Positions 1 to 9,106 are shown, counted from the stretch's first letter. The stretch is DNA of 64,000 bases from Candidatus Thorarchaeota archaeon (GCA_003345555.1 PRDJ01000057.1:43836-107835), one strand, 5' to 3'. The notes: a model not told the origin generated them from the sequence alone. Numbers and translations: made by a program.

Positions 1-2
1 TT

Positions 3-284
3 CCTGGATTCACGGACAGCACGGATAACATCAAGACGATTGCTACTTTCATTCGCGAGAACCTTCCGAGGGTAGAGCGATGGGACCTTCTTGGTTTCAA
101 CAAGCTTTGCATTTCGAAATGGCAAAGGCTCGATATGCCCTTTGCATGTGCTGATACCCCTCTTGTCAGTATAGACCAGATGGCTCATCTTATGGAAACT
201 GCACGTGAGTCTCTTGTCTCGCGAATTACGTGGTCTGGAGTAACACGCGAGGCGATGGCATCTGTTCAACATCAGCTCGAATAG
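3..284 (+). CDS. Radical SAM activating-enzyme-like protein, C-terminal part (5' truncated)
   Basis: The frame is open from the window edge to a TAG at 282-284, giving about 93 residues. It begins PGFTDSTDNIKTIATFI and continues with a WDLLGFNKLCISKW stretch. This resembles the C-terminal third of glycyl-radical-enzyme activases of the pyruvate formate-lyase activase type, where a Pro-Gly-x-Asn/Thr-Asp/Asn segment is followed by an hxLLxxxxhGxxKW element. The radical SAM CxxxCxxC motif would lie outside the window, so the activity is inferred from the tail alone. The next gene starts 13 bases downstream on the same strand, suggesting cotranscription. Confidence 0.6.
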   Translation, partial: PGFTDSTDNIKTIATFIRENLPRVERWDLLGFNKLCISKWQRLDMPFACADTPLVSIDQMAHLMETARESLVSRITWSGVTREAMASVQHQLE

Positions 285-297
285 GTCGTATGAAAAG

Positions 298-1116
298 ATG
301 GCAACGAAACTTCCCGCTGCAGCACGCGATGCTTTCGATTTGGACATGGCGGCAAAATTCATGGCAACACTAAACACCGAAGGTGAGCCGAACATTGCCC
401 CGGTCATAACCACCTATCCATGGGACGACGAGACACTCATCTTCGGGGACTTCCTGATTCGAAAGACGAAGGAGAACCTGCTCCGTGAGAAAGAGTCTCC
501 TGTCTCTGTCGCCGTAATGACTCTCGGCTTCAGTGTCTTCGAGGTGCAAGGTCGGTTTCTGGGCTTCGAAACAAAGGGCCCCAAGTTCGATCGGATGAGC
601 AGCAAGGATTTGTTTCGATACTCTGCCATTGGCCTGCTAAGGAGTGTCGGAACCATAGCCGTTGACAAAGTTCGTGCTATGCCCATGAGTAAGATGGGTA
701 TCGCGTCTGAGTGGTTGACAACCCGTATGGCGGCTAAGCGGCCAAAAGATGCGAAAGCTGGTCTCTCGATTCATCCGGTCGTTCGCGCTAAAGTCGGTGT
801 GCTGAATGGTGCCAAGTTCCTCGCAGTCGCTCGAGGCCCTTTGGTAGAGCAATTTCCTGTCTTGTGCCTTCAGCCTGCCGGCCACGACCACGTCGTCTTT
901 CGCACCAAGTTAGTCAGTGACCGGCGAAAGTCTCTCAAGACGGGAGATTCCGTGGCCATCTCTGTTTTCACAATGGATCCTCAAGCTTACCAGCTTAAGG
1001 GCAAGTTCGTTGACTATCGCCGAGTGCGTGGCTTTGAAGTTGGGTTGGTGAACGTTACAAGCGTTTGGACCCAGGTGCCACCAATACCCGGGGCTGAAAT
1101 CATCTACAGGGGATAG
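298..1116 (+). CDS. Pyridoxamine 5'-phosphate oxidase-like split-barrel flavin-binding protein
   Basis: A 272-residue protein. The N-terminal 100 residues read like the FMN-binding split barrel of the PNPOx/flavin reductase-like superfamily: a MATLNTEGEPNIAPV strand pair, then FGDFLIRKTKENL, then a VSVAVMT strand. The C-terminal half repeats the pattern (GAKFLAVARGPL, AISVFTMDP, YQLKGKFVD), so it may be a duplicated barrel. Members bind FMN, F420 or heme, and the substrate cannot be read from sequence. It starts 13 bases after the radical SAM fragment. No signal peptide or membrane segment is seen, so it should be cytosolic. Confidence 0.65.
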   Translation: MATKLPAAARDAFDLDMAAKFMATLNTEGEPNIAPVITTYPWDDETLIFGDFLIRKTKENLLREKESPVSVAVMTLGFSVFEVQGRFLGFETKGPKFDRMSSKDLFRYSAIGLLRSVGTIAVDKVRAMPMSKMGIASEWLTTRMAAKRPKDAKAGLSIHPVVRAKVGVLNGAKFLAVARGPLVEQFPVLCLQPAGHDHVVFRTKLVSDRRKSLKTGDSVAISVFTMDPQAYQLKGKFVDYRRVRGFEVGLVNVTSVWTQVPPIPGAEIIYRG

Positions 1117-1203
1117 CCGCAATCGGCTCTATTCGAGAAGTACACTCTATCATCCTCGCTTCGGCAGGTTGGTAATACACGGATATGACCTGTTGGTAGT
1201 ACT

Positions 1204-2835
1204 TTACTTTGCAGTCACATCGAGGGCTATACTGTCCGCATGATCCCCGATTCTCTCGAGGTTCCTCACTGTCTCCACGAAAATAGTGTCTGCCTGTGGA
1301 TTACAGATACCGGCTTCCATACGTGAAATATGACCAGCCCTCAGTTCTCTCTCCATAGCGTCGATTTGTTCTTCCAGCCTTTCGGTCTGCTTTGCCAGTT
1401 CCAAATCCCTCGTTTTCAGCGATTGAATCGCTGTTGTATATGCTCCCTCGGCAAGGTCAAACATGCGGCTGAGATCTGATACTCCAGTGTCTGAGAAGGC
1501 AATGTTTCTGTTGACTCGATCCAAAGCAAACTCGGCGATATTGGAGGCGAGGTCTCCGACTCTTCTGATATCTACAATAACTGCAAGGAGTCTTGTTCTC
1601 CACAGGATATTGCCTTCATTCAGGTAGTCTTCTTTAATCTTGTCAATGAATTGCGCCGTCGCACTGCAGCTCTCTTCCACTTCGCGGTCTAGTCTTGTTA
1701 CTCGATGAGAAGCATCAATGTCTCGCTTCAGCAAGGCCGCTCTACTCAGCTGAATCATCTGAATCGTGGTGTCGCCCGTTCTTGTCAGTTCTCGCTCGGC
1801 CTCGAGGAGTGCTGCTTGGGGGTAGTGTAGCATTTCGTCATCAAACATATGCTTGCCTACGACTTCTCCCTGCTTGTCGGGTATGATTATCTCACAGAGC
1901 CTGACGAGTCCGCCAACGAGAGGGATGAGTATCAGACTCGTGATTACGTTGAATATAGTATGACAGTTCGCTATCTGCCTCGGCAGGTCCGTTGCCGTAA
2001 GTGTGACTATCTCTGCGTACGGTGTTAGGAAGGGTAGGAACAAGATTACGCCTATGATCTTCATGAGCGACTGTGCGAGACTCGTCCTCTTGGCAGGCGA
2101 GGTTGCTCCTATTCCCGCTATCAGTTCAAAGAAAGTTGTCCCGATGTTGGCGCCCAACACGAGGGCAATTGCGGCTGGGAGGCTGACGAGGTTGCTTCTT
2201 CCCAAGGCGATTACCAGACTGACTGTGCCAGCGCTGCTGTTTGTGATGCCGGCAATGGCCGCTCCGACAAGGATTCCAGCTAAGGGATTCGTCGCAAATG
2301 TGGTCATTATGTTGACAAACGCCGGGCTCTGTGCGAGAGGCGCAGCAGCCTGCCCTATGAAATCCATTCCAAGGAACATCAAGCCAAGGCTGAAGATTAC
2401 ATCAGCGACGAGCTTTGTTCTTTCTTTTCTTGAGAACATGCGAGCAAAGAAGCCGATTGCGATTAGCGGCCAGTATGCCATGCCGACTTCGAATGCGACG
2501 ATTTGGGCCACTACGGTGGTACCGATTTCAGCACCCAACATAATGTTGACAGACTGCCGGAATGTCATAATTCCCGCATTCACGAAACCAATCAGAGTCA
2601 GGACCGTAATGCTTGAGCTTTGAGTCATAATTGTCGCGGCAGTGCCTGCAAACATGCCCTTGACGGGGTTATTGGACACTTTCTCGAGGATCTTGGCAAC
2701 GCGAGCACCTGAGACTTTGCCCAGAGTCTCTCTAAGTCTGTACATCGCGAACATGAAGAGGCCGAGACCGCCCAGGATACTGAAGAGGAGCGGTAGTGCA
2801 CTCCAAATGCCCAGTGCGATGTCAATGATTTGCAT
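1204..2835 (-). CDS. Na+/phosphate cotransporter family protein with C-terminal PhoU domain
   Basis: A 543-residue protein. The N-terminal ~320 residues are a multi-pass membrane domain with the duplicated Na/Pi-cotransporter (NptA/YjbB, SLC34-like) signature: TQSSSITVLTLIGFVNAG in the first half and TNSSAGTVSLVIALG in the second, each the inverted-repeat QSSS-type phosphate/sodium site. Residues ~335-540 are a soluble helical PhoU-like domain (LDREVEESC, LLAVIVDIRRVGDLASNIAEFALD, RNLERIGDHADSIA). This matches the usual architecture of bacterial and archaeal YjbB-type Pi transporters. It should move phosphate across the cytoplasmic membrane, with the PhoU part probably regulatory. Transcribed alone, divergently from the wHTH-ferredoxin gene. 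Confidence 0.85.
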   Translation of the reverse strand: MQIIDIALGIWSALPLLFSILGGLGLFMFAMYRLRETLGKVSGARVAKILEKVSNNPVKGMFAGTAATIMTQSSSITVLTLIGFVNAGIMTFRQSVNIMLGAEIGTTVVAQIVAFEVGMAYWPLIAIGFFARMFSRKERTKLVADVIFSLGLMFLGMDFIGQAAAPLAQSPAFVNIMTTFATNPLAGILVGAAIAGITNSSAGTVSLVIALGRSNLVSLPAAIALVLGANIGTTFFELIAGIGATSPAKRTSLAQSLMKIIGVILFLPFLTPYAEIVTLTATDLPRQIANCHTIFNVITSLILIPLVGGLVRLCEIIIPDKQGEVVGKHMFDDEMLHYPQAALLEAERELTRTGDTTIQMIQLSRAALLKRDIDASHRVTRLDREVEESCSATAQFIDKIKEDYLNEGNILWRTRLLAVIVDIRRVGDLASNIAEFALDRVNRNIAFSDTGVSDLSRMFDLAEGAYTTAIQSLKTRDLELAKQTERLEEQIDAMERELRAGHISRMEAGICNPQADTIFVETVRNLERIGDHADSIALDVTAK

Positions 2836-3036
2836 CTTAGCACAACAGGTCCCGACATCCTACATATGAAAGTTATGGACTGCAGTCTTCAACCATTGCT
2901 GTTTCAAGGGGCTCCTTAGAAGGCCGCCTGGTTCTGGCAACATCGTGAAGGGGAATCTGCCCAGGCAGCGAATCATCTAGGCGCACTAGGGTTGAGGCCT
3001 CGAGGAGGCCGGGGTCATGAACAATCCCCCGCAAGC

Positions 3037-3043
3037 AAATATA
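3037..3043 (+). promoter_or_regulatory. TATA-like box upstream of the wHTH-ferredoxin gene
   Basis: An AAATATA element in an otherwise GC-rich divergent region, about 44 bases upstream of the TTG start at 3084. This spacing implies a start site near 3065 and a short leader. Inferred from position and composition only. Confidence 0.4.
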
Positions 3044-3083
3044 GGGCCGTCTTGCTCTTGAGATGACGGGGCAACTCTGAATA

Positions 3084-4169
3084 TTGCAGGCCGATGCGTA
3101 TGAGAGACTAGCGGCTAGACTCAACAAGATGCCGCTTGGATTCCCTTCCGTTGAGGACGGAACCCATCTGAGAATACTCCGATGGATCTTCACCCCTGAA
3201 GAAGCTGAGATTGCTAGTCAGATGAAGCTCAGAGGCGAAACCGCAGAGGAACTAGCGAACCGACTTGGATTGCGGCTCAGAAACGTGCAGACGCGACTTG
3301 AAGCAATGGCAAGGAAAGGTCAGATCAGAGCATGGGACTCGAGCACGGGCAGACGATATGCTCTGATCGTCTTTGTAGGAGGAATCTGGGAAAACCAGCT
3401 CCGGAGAATGGACAAGGAGTTTGCCCAACTTGCCGAGGGCTACTTCAGCAAGAGCGTGGGCAGGGGGCTGTTCGATACCCCTCCGGCACTATTCAAGGTG
3501 ATTCCTATCAATCGTGCAATTCGTCCGGAGCTGGAGGTATATCCATATGAGATCGCACAATCAATGGTGCAGGATTCAAAATCCTGGGGACTGAGAGAGT
3601 GCATGTGCAAGAAACAGAAGCAGGCAGTAGGAGAACCCTGCAAGTTTCCGTCCTCAGTGTGTATTCTCATCAGCCCGAACAAAGAGCATGCATACGACAA
3701 TGACTCCTTCACAAAGGCGATTACGAAAGAAGAGGCGCTTGCGGTTCTTCATCAAGCCGAAGAAGCGGGACTAGTCCATTGCTCAATGAACGTACAGACC
3801 GGGTATTCTTACATATGCAACTGCTGTACCTGTTGCTGTCTGATGCTGAGAAGTCTTGTCAAGTGGAAGCAGCCACACGCCTTTATCAGGTCAAACTACA
3901 TGACACAGGTTGACGCAGAATCATGCACTGGTTGCGGCCGATGCATTGAGAGATGCCAATTCGGGGCATTGAGCATTCCTGAGAGCACATGTGAGGTTGA
4001 CTCGAATCTTTGTGTCGGCTGCGGTGTCTGCTCCATGGCCTGCAAAGAAGGTGCACTCAGCCTAAGAGCAAGAAGCCCGGACGATACAACTACTCCTCCC
4101 GCATCTAGAGAGGAATGGATGACACTAAAGGCGGAATCGAGGGGTGTGGACCCGTCGGACTTGTTCTAG
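3084..4169 (+). CDS. Winged-helix / cysteine-cluster / 2x[4Fe-4S] ferredoxin protein, paralogue 1
   Basis: A 361-residue cytosolic protein. Residues ~25-110 look like a winged helix (GETAEELANRLGLRLRNVQTR, then wing GQIRAWDSSTGRRYAL). Residues ~170-255 hold a Cys-rich middle with CMCKKQ, a later C-x6-C, HCSMN and CNCCTCCC. Residues ~285-345 contain two ferredoxin motifs (CTGCGRCIERC, CVGCGVCSMAC). The TTG start is chosen because it aligns YERLAARLNK with YERLAAILDK, which follows an ATG in the paralogue at 9653-10738. The layout suggests a redox-responsive regulator or an electron carrier with a DNA- or protein-binding head, but the function is not known. It stands upstream of the arrestin-fold gene with a 213-bp gap. 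Confidence 0.75.
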   Translation: MQADAYERLAARLNKMPLGFPSVEDGTHLRILRWIFTPEEAEIASQMKLRGETAEELANRLGLRLRNVQTRLEAMARKGQIRAWDSSTGRRYALIVFVGGIWENQLRRMDKEFAQLAEGYFSKSVGRGLFDTPPALFKVIPINRAIRPELEVYPYEIAQSMVQDSKSWGLRECMCKKQKQAVGEPCKFPSSVCILISPNKEHAYDNDSFTKAITKEEALAVLHQAEEAGLVHCSMNVQTGYSYICNCCTCCCLMLRSLVKWKQPHAFIRSNYMTQVDAESCTGCGRCIERCQFGALSIPESTCEVDSNLCVGCGVCSMACKEGALSLRARSPDDTTTPPASREEWMTLKAESRGVDPSDLF

Positions 4170-4382
4170 CTTAGATGGCCTGAGATTGGGATGTTGAGAT
4201 GCAATCATCTCGCAGGTTGATTACACTGGCTACGAGTTAGTGACCGGACTCCAGATCCCGGGCTTGCTAGTTCAAGCAGATGTACGATAGACCTTTGAGT
4301 GTTCGTTCTCTGATGCTTATTGGAAATGAGCTGCGAGTCAGTTCTGTGCCTTCCAAGATCATCTATGGATGGTTCAGCATAA

Positions 4383-5228
4383 ATGAGAGGTGTAGACATT
4401 GTGCTTCCTGGGGAGGACTTCACTCCAGGAGACTGCATCGTTGGAACAGTTGTGTGCATGTGTGATAAGAGCTTCAACTGCAATCGAGTGACTCTGGTGT
4501 TGCATGGAGAGGAAATAAGCAGGGTAGTACATGGCTCTGGGAAGAGCAGGCATGTTCACAAGGAAAGAAGGGAACACGTGAATCAGGAGTTGGAACTCTC
4601 GGGACCCTGTGAGGTACCTGAGGGCGACAGCTCATATGAGTTCAGCGTATTCCTTCCCTCCGACCTGCCCGGGAGCTTCACTGGTCTGTATGGTAACATT
4701 GAATATACAATCAAGGCAAACGTGGAAATCTCTCGGGCCCTTGACAAGCAGTCGAAGAAGGTCATCAATGTAAGGGTTGTTCCCCCACCTCCTGTTTCTA
4801 AGGGGGACCGCATGACACTAGAACGTGACGGGGTATCGATCCTGACCGTTGAGGTTGAGAACGGTGTCCTGAGACCGGGGCAGGCTTTTCCTCTGAGGTT
4901 CTTATTGTCCGGCAGTCCAAGGTTCAGGGGGGTGAGAGTACAGATTATCACCCGTGAGTCCGTGGCTCCTCAAGGAGTTCGCACAGAGCACGAGACTGCC
5001 ATTGCAGAGGCATATTATCTGAAGGAGGAAATCCCTGAGGAAACTTGGATAGAAACGGTTCTTGAGGTGCCAACAGCGTGTCCTCCTCCATTCAAGACAG
5101 AACTGATCGAACTGGCATACTGGCTAAAGGTCACACTTGACATCCCGTTGCGTACCGATCAGACACTGTTCATGCCCTTGCATTTCTCGATTGTTGGGCA
5201 TCGGCTGGGTTTGGATACTACACTCTGA
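4383..5228 (+). CDS. Arrestin-fold protein (arrestin/Vps26-like two-domain beta-sandwich)
   Basis: A 281-residue protein with no signal peptide or membrane segment. The N-terminal sandwich (~1-140) opens with VLPGEDFTPGDCIVGTVV, the typical first arrestin strand with a (Y/F)xPG turn. It continues with the CDKSFNCNRVTLVLHGEE strand and the YEFSVFLPSDLPGSFTGLYGNIEYTIKA segment, matching the arrestin F-x-F-x-LP...PPSF...I-x-Y-x-hKA pattern. The C-terminal sandwich (~150-281) has VEVENGVLRPGQAFPLRF and ends with LAYWLKVTLDIPLRTDQTLFMPLHFSIV, like arrestin-C. Eukaryotic arrestins are adaptors for membrane trafficking and ubiquitin ligases; the partner here is unknown. An in-frame TAA precedes the ATG, fixing the start. 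Its end overlaps the convergent small membrane protein by 11 bp. Confidence 0.75.
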   Translation: MRGVDIVLPGEDFTPGDCIVGTVVCMCDKSFNCNRVTLVLHGEEISRVVHGSGKSRHVHKERREHVNQELELSGPCEVPEGDSSYEFSVFLPSDLPGSFTGLYGNIEYTIKANVEISRALDKQSKKVINVRVVPPPPVSKGDRMTLERDGVSILTVEVENGVLRPGQAFPLRFLLSGSPRFRGVRVQIITRESVAPQGVRTEHETAIAEAYYLKEEIPEETWIETVLEVPTACPPPFKTELIELAYWLKVTLDIPLRTDQTLFMPLHFSIVGHRLGLDTTL

Positions 5229-5574
5229 ATCTGCGTTTTATGCTGCCCTGATTCAGATATAGCACGATTATGAGATTGATAACAAGCGGAATCCAAGAGA
5301 TTTGTGGATACGAAATGAACGATACTAGAAGGTTTAGAATCGCGAACAGCATGTCCGCCCACCATGCCCAAGGAGCCAACATCAGTAAGCCTATGCCGAG
5401 AAGCAAATAGAAGAGTCCTAGAATGAGTGAGGCTTGGGGAATGTTCAGCAGTCCCGGGCTTAACACCCATTCTTGAAGCGGCCCGAGCATGTCAAGAGAT
5501 CCGGCCAGCATCAACAATCCTACGAGCAAGTTGAGCAGGGCAAGTACAGCGACACCAGTGGGAGTTTTGGCCAT
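5218..5574 (-). CDS. Small multi-pass membrane protein
   Basis: A 118-residue hydrophobic protein with roughly four predicted transmembrane stretches (GVAVLALLNLLVGLLMLAG, ASLILGLFYLLLGIGLLML, WWADMLFAILNLLVSFI, IPLVINLIIVLYL) and a basic C-terminus (KRRFRV). The start at 5574 (MAKTPTG) is preferred over an upstream ATG because GGAGGT sits seven bases before it. The family is not recognised. It is convergent with, and overlaps by 11 bp, the arrestin-fold gene. Confidence 0.7.
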   Translation of the reverse strand: MAKTPTGVAVLALLNLLVGLLMLAGSLDMLGPLQEWVLSPGLLNIPQASLILGLFYLLLGIGLLMLAPWAWWADMLFAILNLLVSFISYPQISWIPLVINLIIVLYLNQGSIKRRFRV

Positions 5575-5770
5575 CCGTGTACCTCCAACCGGGCTACACA
5601 TGTCGGTCTATTATCTCTTTTTTGGCCATGATCCTTGCCGAGGCTTGTTCATCCATCATGAATGATTGGTTGCGAGTAACTTCAAGCCGCCGAGGAGTAC
5701 GGGGGGTCAGCCTCGTGCCTCTTGACGACTCCTCGCAACGGATAAATCCTACGGCGCCCTGACAGACCAG

Positions 5771-7531
5771 TTGATATCCTCTCCGAGGTCTGAGGCGAAA
5801 ACTGTCTTGACGAAGCATACGGGCGGCGAGATTGTTACAAATTGCCTTATCGAAGAAGGCGTGAAGTATGTCTTCGGAGTTCCGGGGGACCAACTCTATC
5901 CTCTGCTGGACGCTATAGGCAATTCTGGCAAGATCAAGTTCATCACATTTCGGCATGAGCAAGCTGCAGCACATGCGGCGGATGCGTGGGCCAGGACAAC
6001 AGGTGAGCCGGGCGTTTGTTTAGGTACAGTAGGACCCGGAGCGGCTGACTTGGTTCCCGGCGTCTATCCCGCGTTTGCAGACAGCATACCGATGGTCGTG
6101 CTCTGTGCTCAGAATCAATCATGGCGAATCTATCCCGATCATGGCAGTACGCAGGGACTGGATCAAGTGGACTTGTTCCGGCCGATTACCAAATGGAGAG
6201 CAAACGTGTCTCATTGGCAGAGGATTGCTCACCTAGTCCACTGGGCATTCAGGGAGGCAACCTCTGGTAGACCAGGGCCAGTACACTTGGATATACCCGC
6301 CGATGTACTATACCTGAAATGCGAGGACAGTACGCTAGAAGACGGCATAGTTTCCCGCGAGAGGTATCGAATGACCCGGCCCCCGGTTGGAGACCCGGAG
6401 CTGATTAAGAAGGCAGCTACAATGCTGATGGGCGCCAAGTTTCCGCTCCTTCACGCCGGAGGCGGCGTGCTGGCATCTGGGGCTTGGAAGGAGTTTGTTG
6501 AGCTCGCCGACCATCTTCAAGCTGCCGTGACTACATCCGTCGGTGCTCGAGGAGCGATTCCTGAAGATCACCCATTGTCGTTAGTTCCGGCCGGCTTCGG
6601 CGCCATTGGTGCTCAATGCCAAGCCGATGTTGTCCTCTTAGTGGGTGGAAGACTTGCAGACCTGGATTTTTGGGGTCGTCCTCCGGGATGGGCTGAAGCT
6701 GCCAAACAGAAACTGATTCAGATAGACATCGCTCCCGAGATGATTGCGCACAATAGGCCCGTTGACATGCCCATAGTAGGTGATGCAAAGAGCACGCTCT
6801 CGGAAATCCTTAGGCTTGTCAAAGGAAAGCCCAAGGCGAAACCGCGACCCGAGATGAAGGATTGTCGTGAGGCACAAGATGGCTGGCTTGCCGATTTCGT
6901 GCAGCAGGGCAAGTCCGACAATGTGCCGATTCACCCTCTGAGAATGATAAGAGATGTGCGTGATTTCTTCCCGCGTGACGCTATCTCGATTGTTGACGGC
7001 GGCAACATAGCAGTCTGGGCTATCTACCTGAACAGGATATACGAGCCGCGAACTTTCCTCTGGCCGTCCGACTCGGGTCACCTAGGCGTTGGGACGGGCT
7101 ATGCGATCGGTGCCAAGCTGGCCCACCCGGAGAAAGAGGTCTATGTCATTTCTGGGGATGGTGCCTTCATGTTCAATGTTCAGGAACTAGAAACGATGAG
7201 AAGGCTGAAGCTCCCCCTGACTGTTGTTATCGCAGATGACAGAGCATATGGTATGATTAAGGCAGGACAGAAGGGCCTCTATGGCGAAAGATACGTCGGT
7301 GTTGATTTTATCGACATCAGATACGATAGGCTAGCAGAGGCAACGGGATGCTTTGGTGTTCGGGTCGAGAGACCGCAAGACCTGAGGCCCGCGTTGGAAA
7401 GGGCGAGGAACTCGGGATTGCCCGCAATCATAGACGTGGTGATTGACCCCGCCGTGAACTTGGAGCCTCCAGACTTTCAGTCAGTTGCTTCGGTGTGGCT
7501 TGAGGGTTGTCAGCTTCCTGGTGGTGAATAG
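5771..7531 (+). CDS. Thiamine-diphosphate-dependent enzyme, acetolactate synthase-like
   Basis: A 586-residue protein with the three-domain ThDP-decarboxylase/AHAS layout. The N-terminal Pyr domain has FGVPGDQLYPLLDAI, the catalytic glutamate in FRHEQAAAHAADAWAR and GTVGPGAADLVPG. A central FAD/nucleotide-like domain has PLLHAGGGVLASGAW. The C-terminal PP domain has VISGDGAFMFNVQELETM. The GDG motif is followed 24 residues later by Asp-Asp where Asn-Asn is usual, so the Mg2+ ligand is probably Asp. Substrate and product are unknown; sequence-level relatives include acetolactate synthase, benzoylformate decarboxylase and 2-oxoacid decarboxylases. The TTG start is the first plausible one. Its stop at 7529-7531 abuts the TTG of the dehydrogenase, so the two are coupled. 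Confidence 0.85.
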   Translation: MISSPRSEAKTVLTKHTGGEIVTNCLIEEGVKYVFGVPGDQLYPLLDAIGNSGKIKFITFRHEQAAAHAADAWARTTGEPGVCLGTVGPGAADLVPGVYPAFADSIPMVVLCAQNQSWRIYPDHGSTQGLDQVDLFRPITKWRANVSHWQRIAHLVHWAFREATSGRPGPVHLDIPADVLYLKCEDSTLEDGIVSRERYRMTRPPVGDPELIKKAATMLMGAKFPLLHAGGGVLASGAWKEFVELADHLQAAVTTSVGARGAIPEDHPLSLVPAGFGAIGAQCQADVVLLVGGRLADLDFWGRPPGWAEAAKQKLIQIDIAPEMIAHNRPVDMPIVGDAKSTLSEILRLVKGKPKAKPRPEMKDCREAQDGWLADFVQQGKSDNVPIHPLRMIRDVRDFFPRDAISIVDGGNIAVWAIYLNRIYEPRTFLWPSDSGHLGVGTGYAIGAKLAHPEKEVYVISGDGAFMFNVQELETMRRLKLPLTVVIADDRAYGMIKAGQKGLYGERYVGVDFIDIRYDRLAEATGCFGVRVERPQDLRPALERARNSGLPAIIDVVIDPAVNLEPPDFQSVASVWLEGCQLPGGE

Positions 7532-8545
7532 TTGCGGGCCGCAGTGTTTGAGGGCACCCGGGAGATTCACGTACGTGACGTACCCGAGCCAACCTTGGGT
7601 CCTCATGATGTGCTGCTCAAACCTATGTATGTCGGGATATGCGGCACTGATCTCAACGCTTGGCAATATGGCATGTTCGAATCGGGCGTGACAATCGGGC
7701 ACGAATTCTCCGGAGAAGTCAAGGAAGTCGGAAGAGATGTGACGAAGTGGTCACGTGGGGATCGAGTAGTGCCCAACTCGCTGCTTCCCTGCGGGGAATG
7801 CGGCTATTGTGTCAAGAAGAGATATTCACTATGCAGTGACATGCAGATGGTCGGAATCTCTATGAACGGGGGCATGGCCGACCTTGTTTCTGTTCCCGAA
7901 GGCATACTCTATCGTTTGCCAAAGTCTGTCGATTACAGGAAGGGTGCGATGATCGAACCGCTTGCAGTCGTCACAAGGGCATTCGACCGTGCACAACTCG
8001 AGAAGGGCACGACTGTCCTAATCTTGGGCGCCGGCACTATCGGTCTTCTCTCTCTGCTTGTGGCTAAGGACAGACATGCCGGTCGCGTAATCGTATCCGA
8101 AGTCAAACCAGCGAGGCTGAACTTGGCAAAGAGTCTTGGAGCAGACGATACAGTGAATCCGCTTGAAGAGTCGCTTTCATTACGACTTGAGAGTATGACA
8201 GGTGCCCAAGGAGCCGATATCGTCGTCGAATGCACAGGCGCACCGGGTCCCAGTTCGGAGACGTTCAAACTTGTCAGGAGAGGAGGTACGATCTTAGTTC
8301 TTGGGATCTGTGAAGCGCCGGTAGAGGCTGATTTCATGACCGGTGTCTTGAACGAACTCAACCTTCAGTTCAGTTATCTCGGATATGCAGAGTTCCCGAA
8401 GGCAATTCAGCTCGTTAACAGTGGCAGAATCAACCCTGCACCACTCATAACTAGGGTGATTCCGCTTGAGCGCGTCGTAGAAGACGGATTTGAGCTGCTC
8501 ACGAGTCCGAGCTGCTCAGATGTCAAAGTGTTGATACAAATATGA
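7532..8545 (+). CDS. Zinc-dependent medium-chain alcohol/polyol dehydrogenase
   Basis: A 337-residue MDR-family protein. The catalytic zinc site is visible as Cys37 in VGICGTDLN and His-Glu in IGHEFSGEV. The structural zinc lobe has four cysteines in PCGECGYCVKKRYSLC. The nucleotide-binding fold has VLILGAGTIGLLSLLVAK and an acidic VSEVKPARL end of beta-2. Similar enzymes oxidise threonine, sorbitol or secondary alcohols with NAD(P), and the substrate is not evident. It begins with TTG directly after the ThDP enzyme stop, so the pair could make and then reduce a ketone or aldehyde product. Its end is close to the SCP2 gene. Confidence 0.85.
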   Translation: MRAAVFEGTREIHVRDVPEPTLGPHDVLLKPMYVGICGTDLNAWQYGMFESGVTIGHEFSGEVKEVGRDVTKWSRGDRVVPNSLLPCGECGYCVKKRYSLCSDMQMVGISMNGGMADLVSVPEGILYRLPKSVDYRKGAMIEPLAVVTRAFDRAQLEKGTTVLILGAGTIGLLSLLVAKDRHAGRVIVSEVKPARLNLAKSLGADDTVNPLEESLSLRLESMTGAQGADIVVECTGAPGPSSETFKLVRRGGTILVLGICEAPVEADFMTGVLNELNLQFSYLGYAEFPKAIQLVNSGRINPAPLITRVIPLERVVEDGFELLTSPSCSDVKVLIQI

Positions 8546-8562
8546 CAGGAGGAGATTTTGCG

Positions 8563-8997
8563 ATGGCTAACAGGATGTTGCTTGGTAGTGATCAGTATCT
8601 GGCAGAGTTTCAAAAGAGACTCAGTGCTGACAAGGAATATGCAGAACTAGCAAAAGGGGTCGATGACACATACACACTCGTGTTGCAGGCAGAGCCTGAC
8701 AAAGGGGTCCCAGAAACCATGACCGTGGGGTTCGGTATTAATGCAGGAAGAATGACTGCCATGTGGAAAGGTGAACGCGAGACGTCGTTCATACTCAGCG
8801 CACCCTATGGCGTTTGGGTCGACATACTGCTCGGGAAGATTGGAGCGAACAGGGCCTTCATCACACGGAAATTGAAGATCGTAGGAAACATGCCGCGGCT
8901 CCTTAAGACTGCCAAGGCCACCGAGAGGCTTGTGGAAGTGCTGCGTGGCGTGCCAACCTCACTACACGGCAAGTATGCAGACCAATCGTTTGGCTGA
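8563..8997 (+). CDS. SCP2 sterol-transfer-domain protein
   Basis: A 144-residue single-domain protein resembling SCP2 (lipid carrier): YTLVLQAEPDKGVPETMTVGF, then an amphipathic TSFILSAPYGVWVDILLGKIGANRAFITRKLKIVGNM segment in which the hydrophobic tunnel helix is followed by the conserved G(K)h-x-h-x-G-(D/N) strand. The start at 8563 is chosen over an overlapping ATG at 8542 because AGGAGGA lies at 8547-8553, nine bases before it. It is third in the ThDP-dehydrogenase operon, suggesting that it binds a hydrophobic substrate or product of that pathway. This role is inferred. Confidence 0.75.
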   Translation: MANRMLLGSDQYLAEFQKRLSADKEYAELAKGVDDTYTLVLQAEPDKGVPETMTVGFGINAGRMTAMWKGERETSFILSAPYGVWVDILLGKIGANRAFITRKLKIVGNMPRLLKTAKATERLVEVLRGVPTSLHGKYADQSFG

Positions 8998-9106
8998 ATG
9001 TGACCAAGTGGTTCTGTTACAATCAGGGCAACCTTCACTGCTCCTGAAGTCTGGAGTAGTTGTCGTTCTAACATAGATCAATGAATAGAGGAACGGAGGA
9101 AGCAGG

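Noticed and set aside
2003..2623. Long plus-strand frame (206 codons) opposite the phosphate transporter
   Set aside because: Antisense to a well-supported gene; hydrophobic content mirrors the transporter and there is no family match or start signal.
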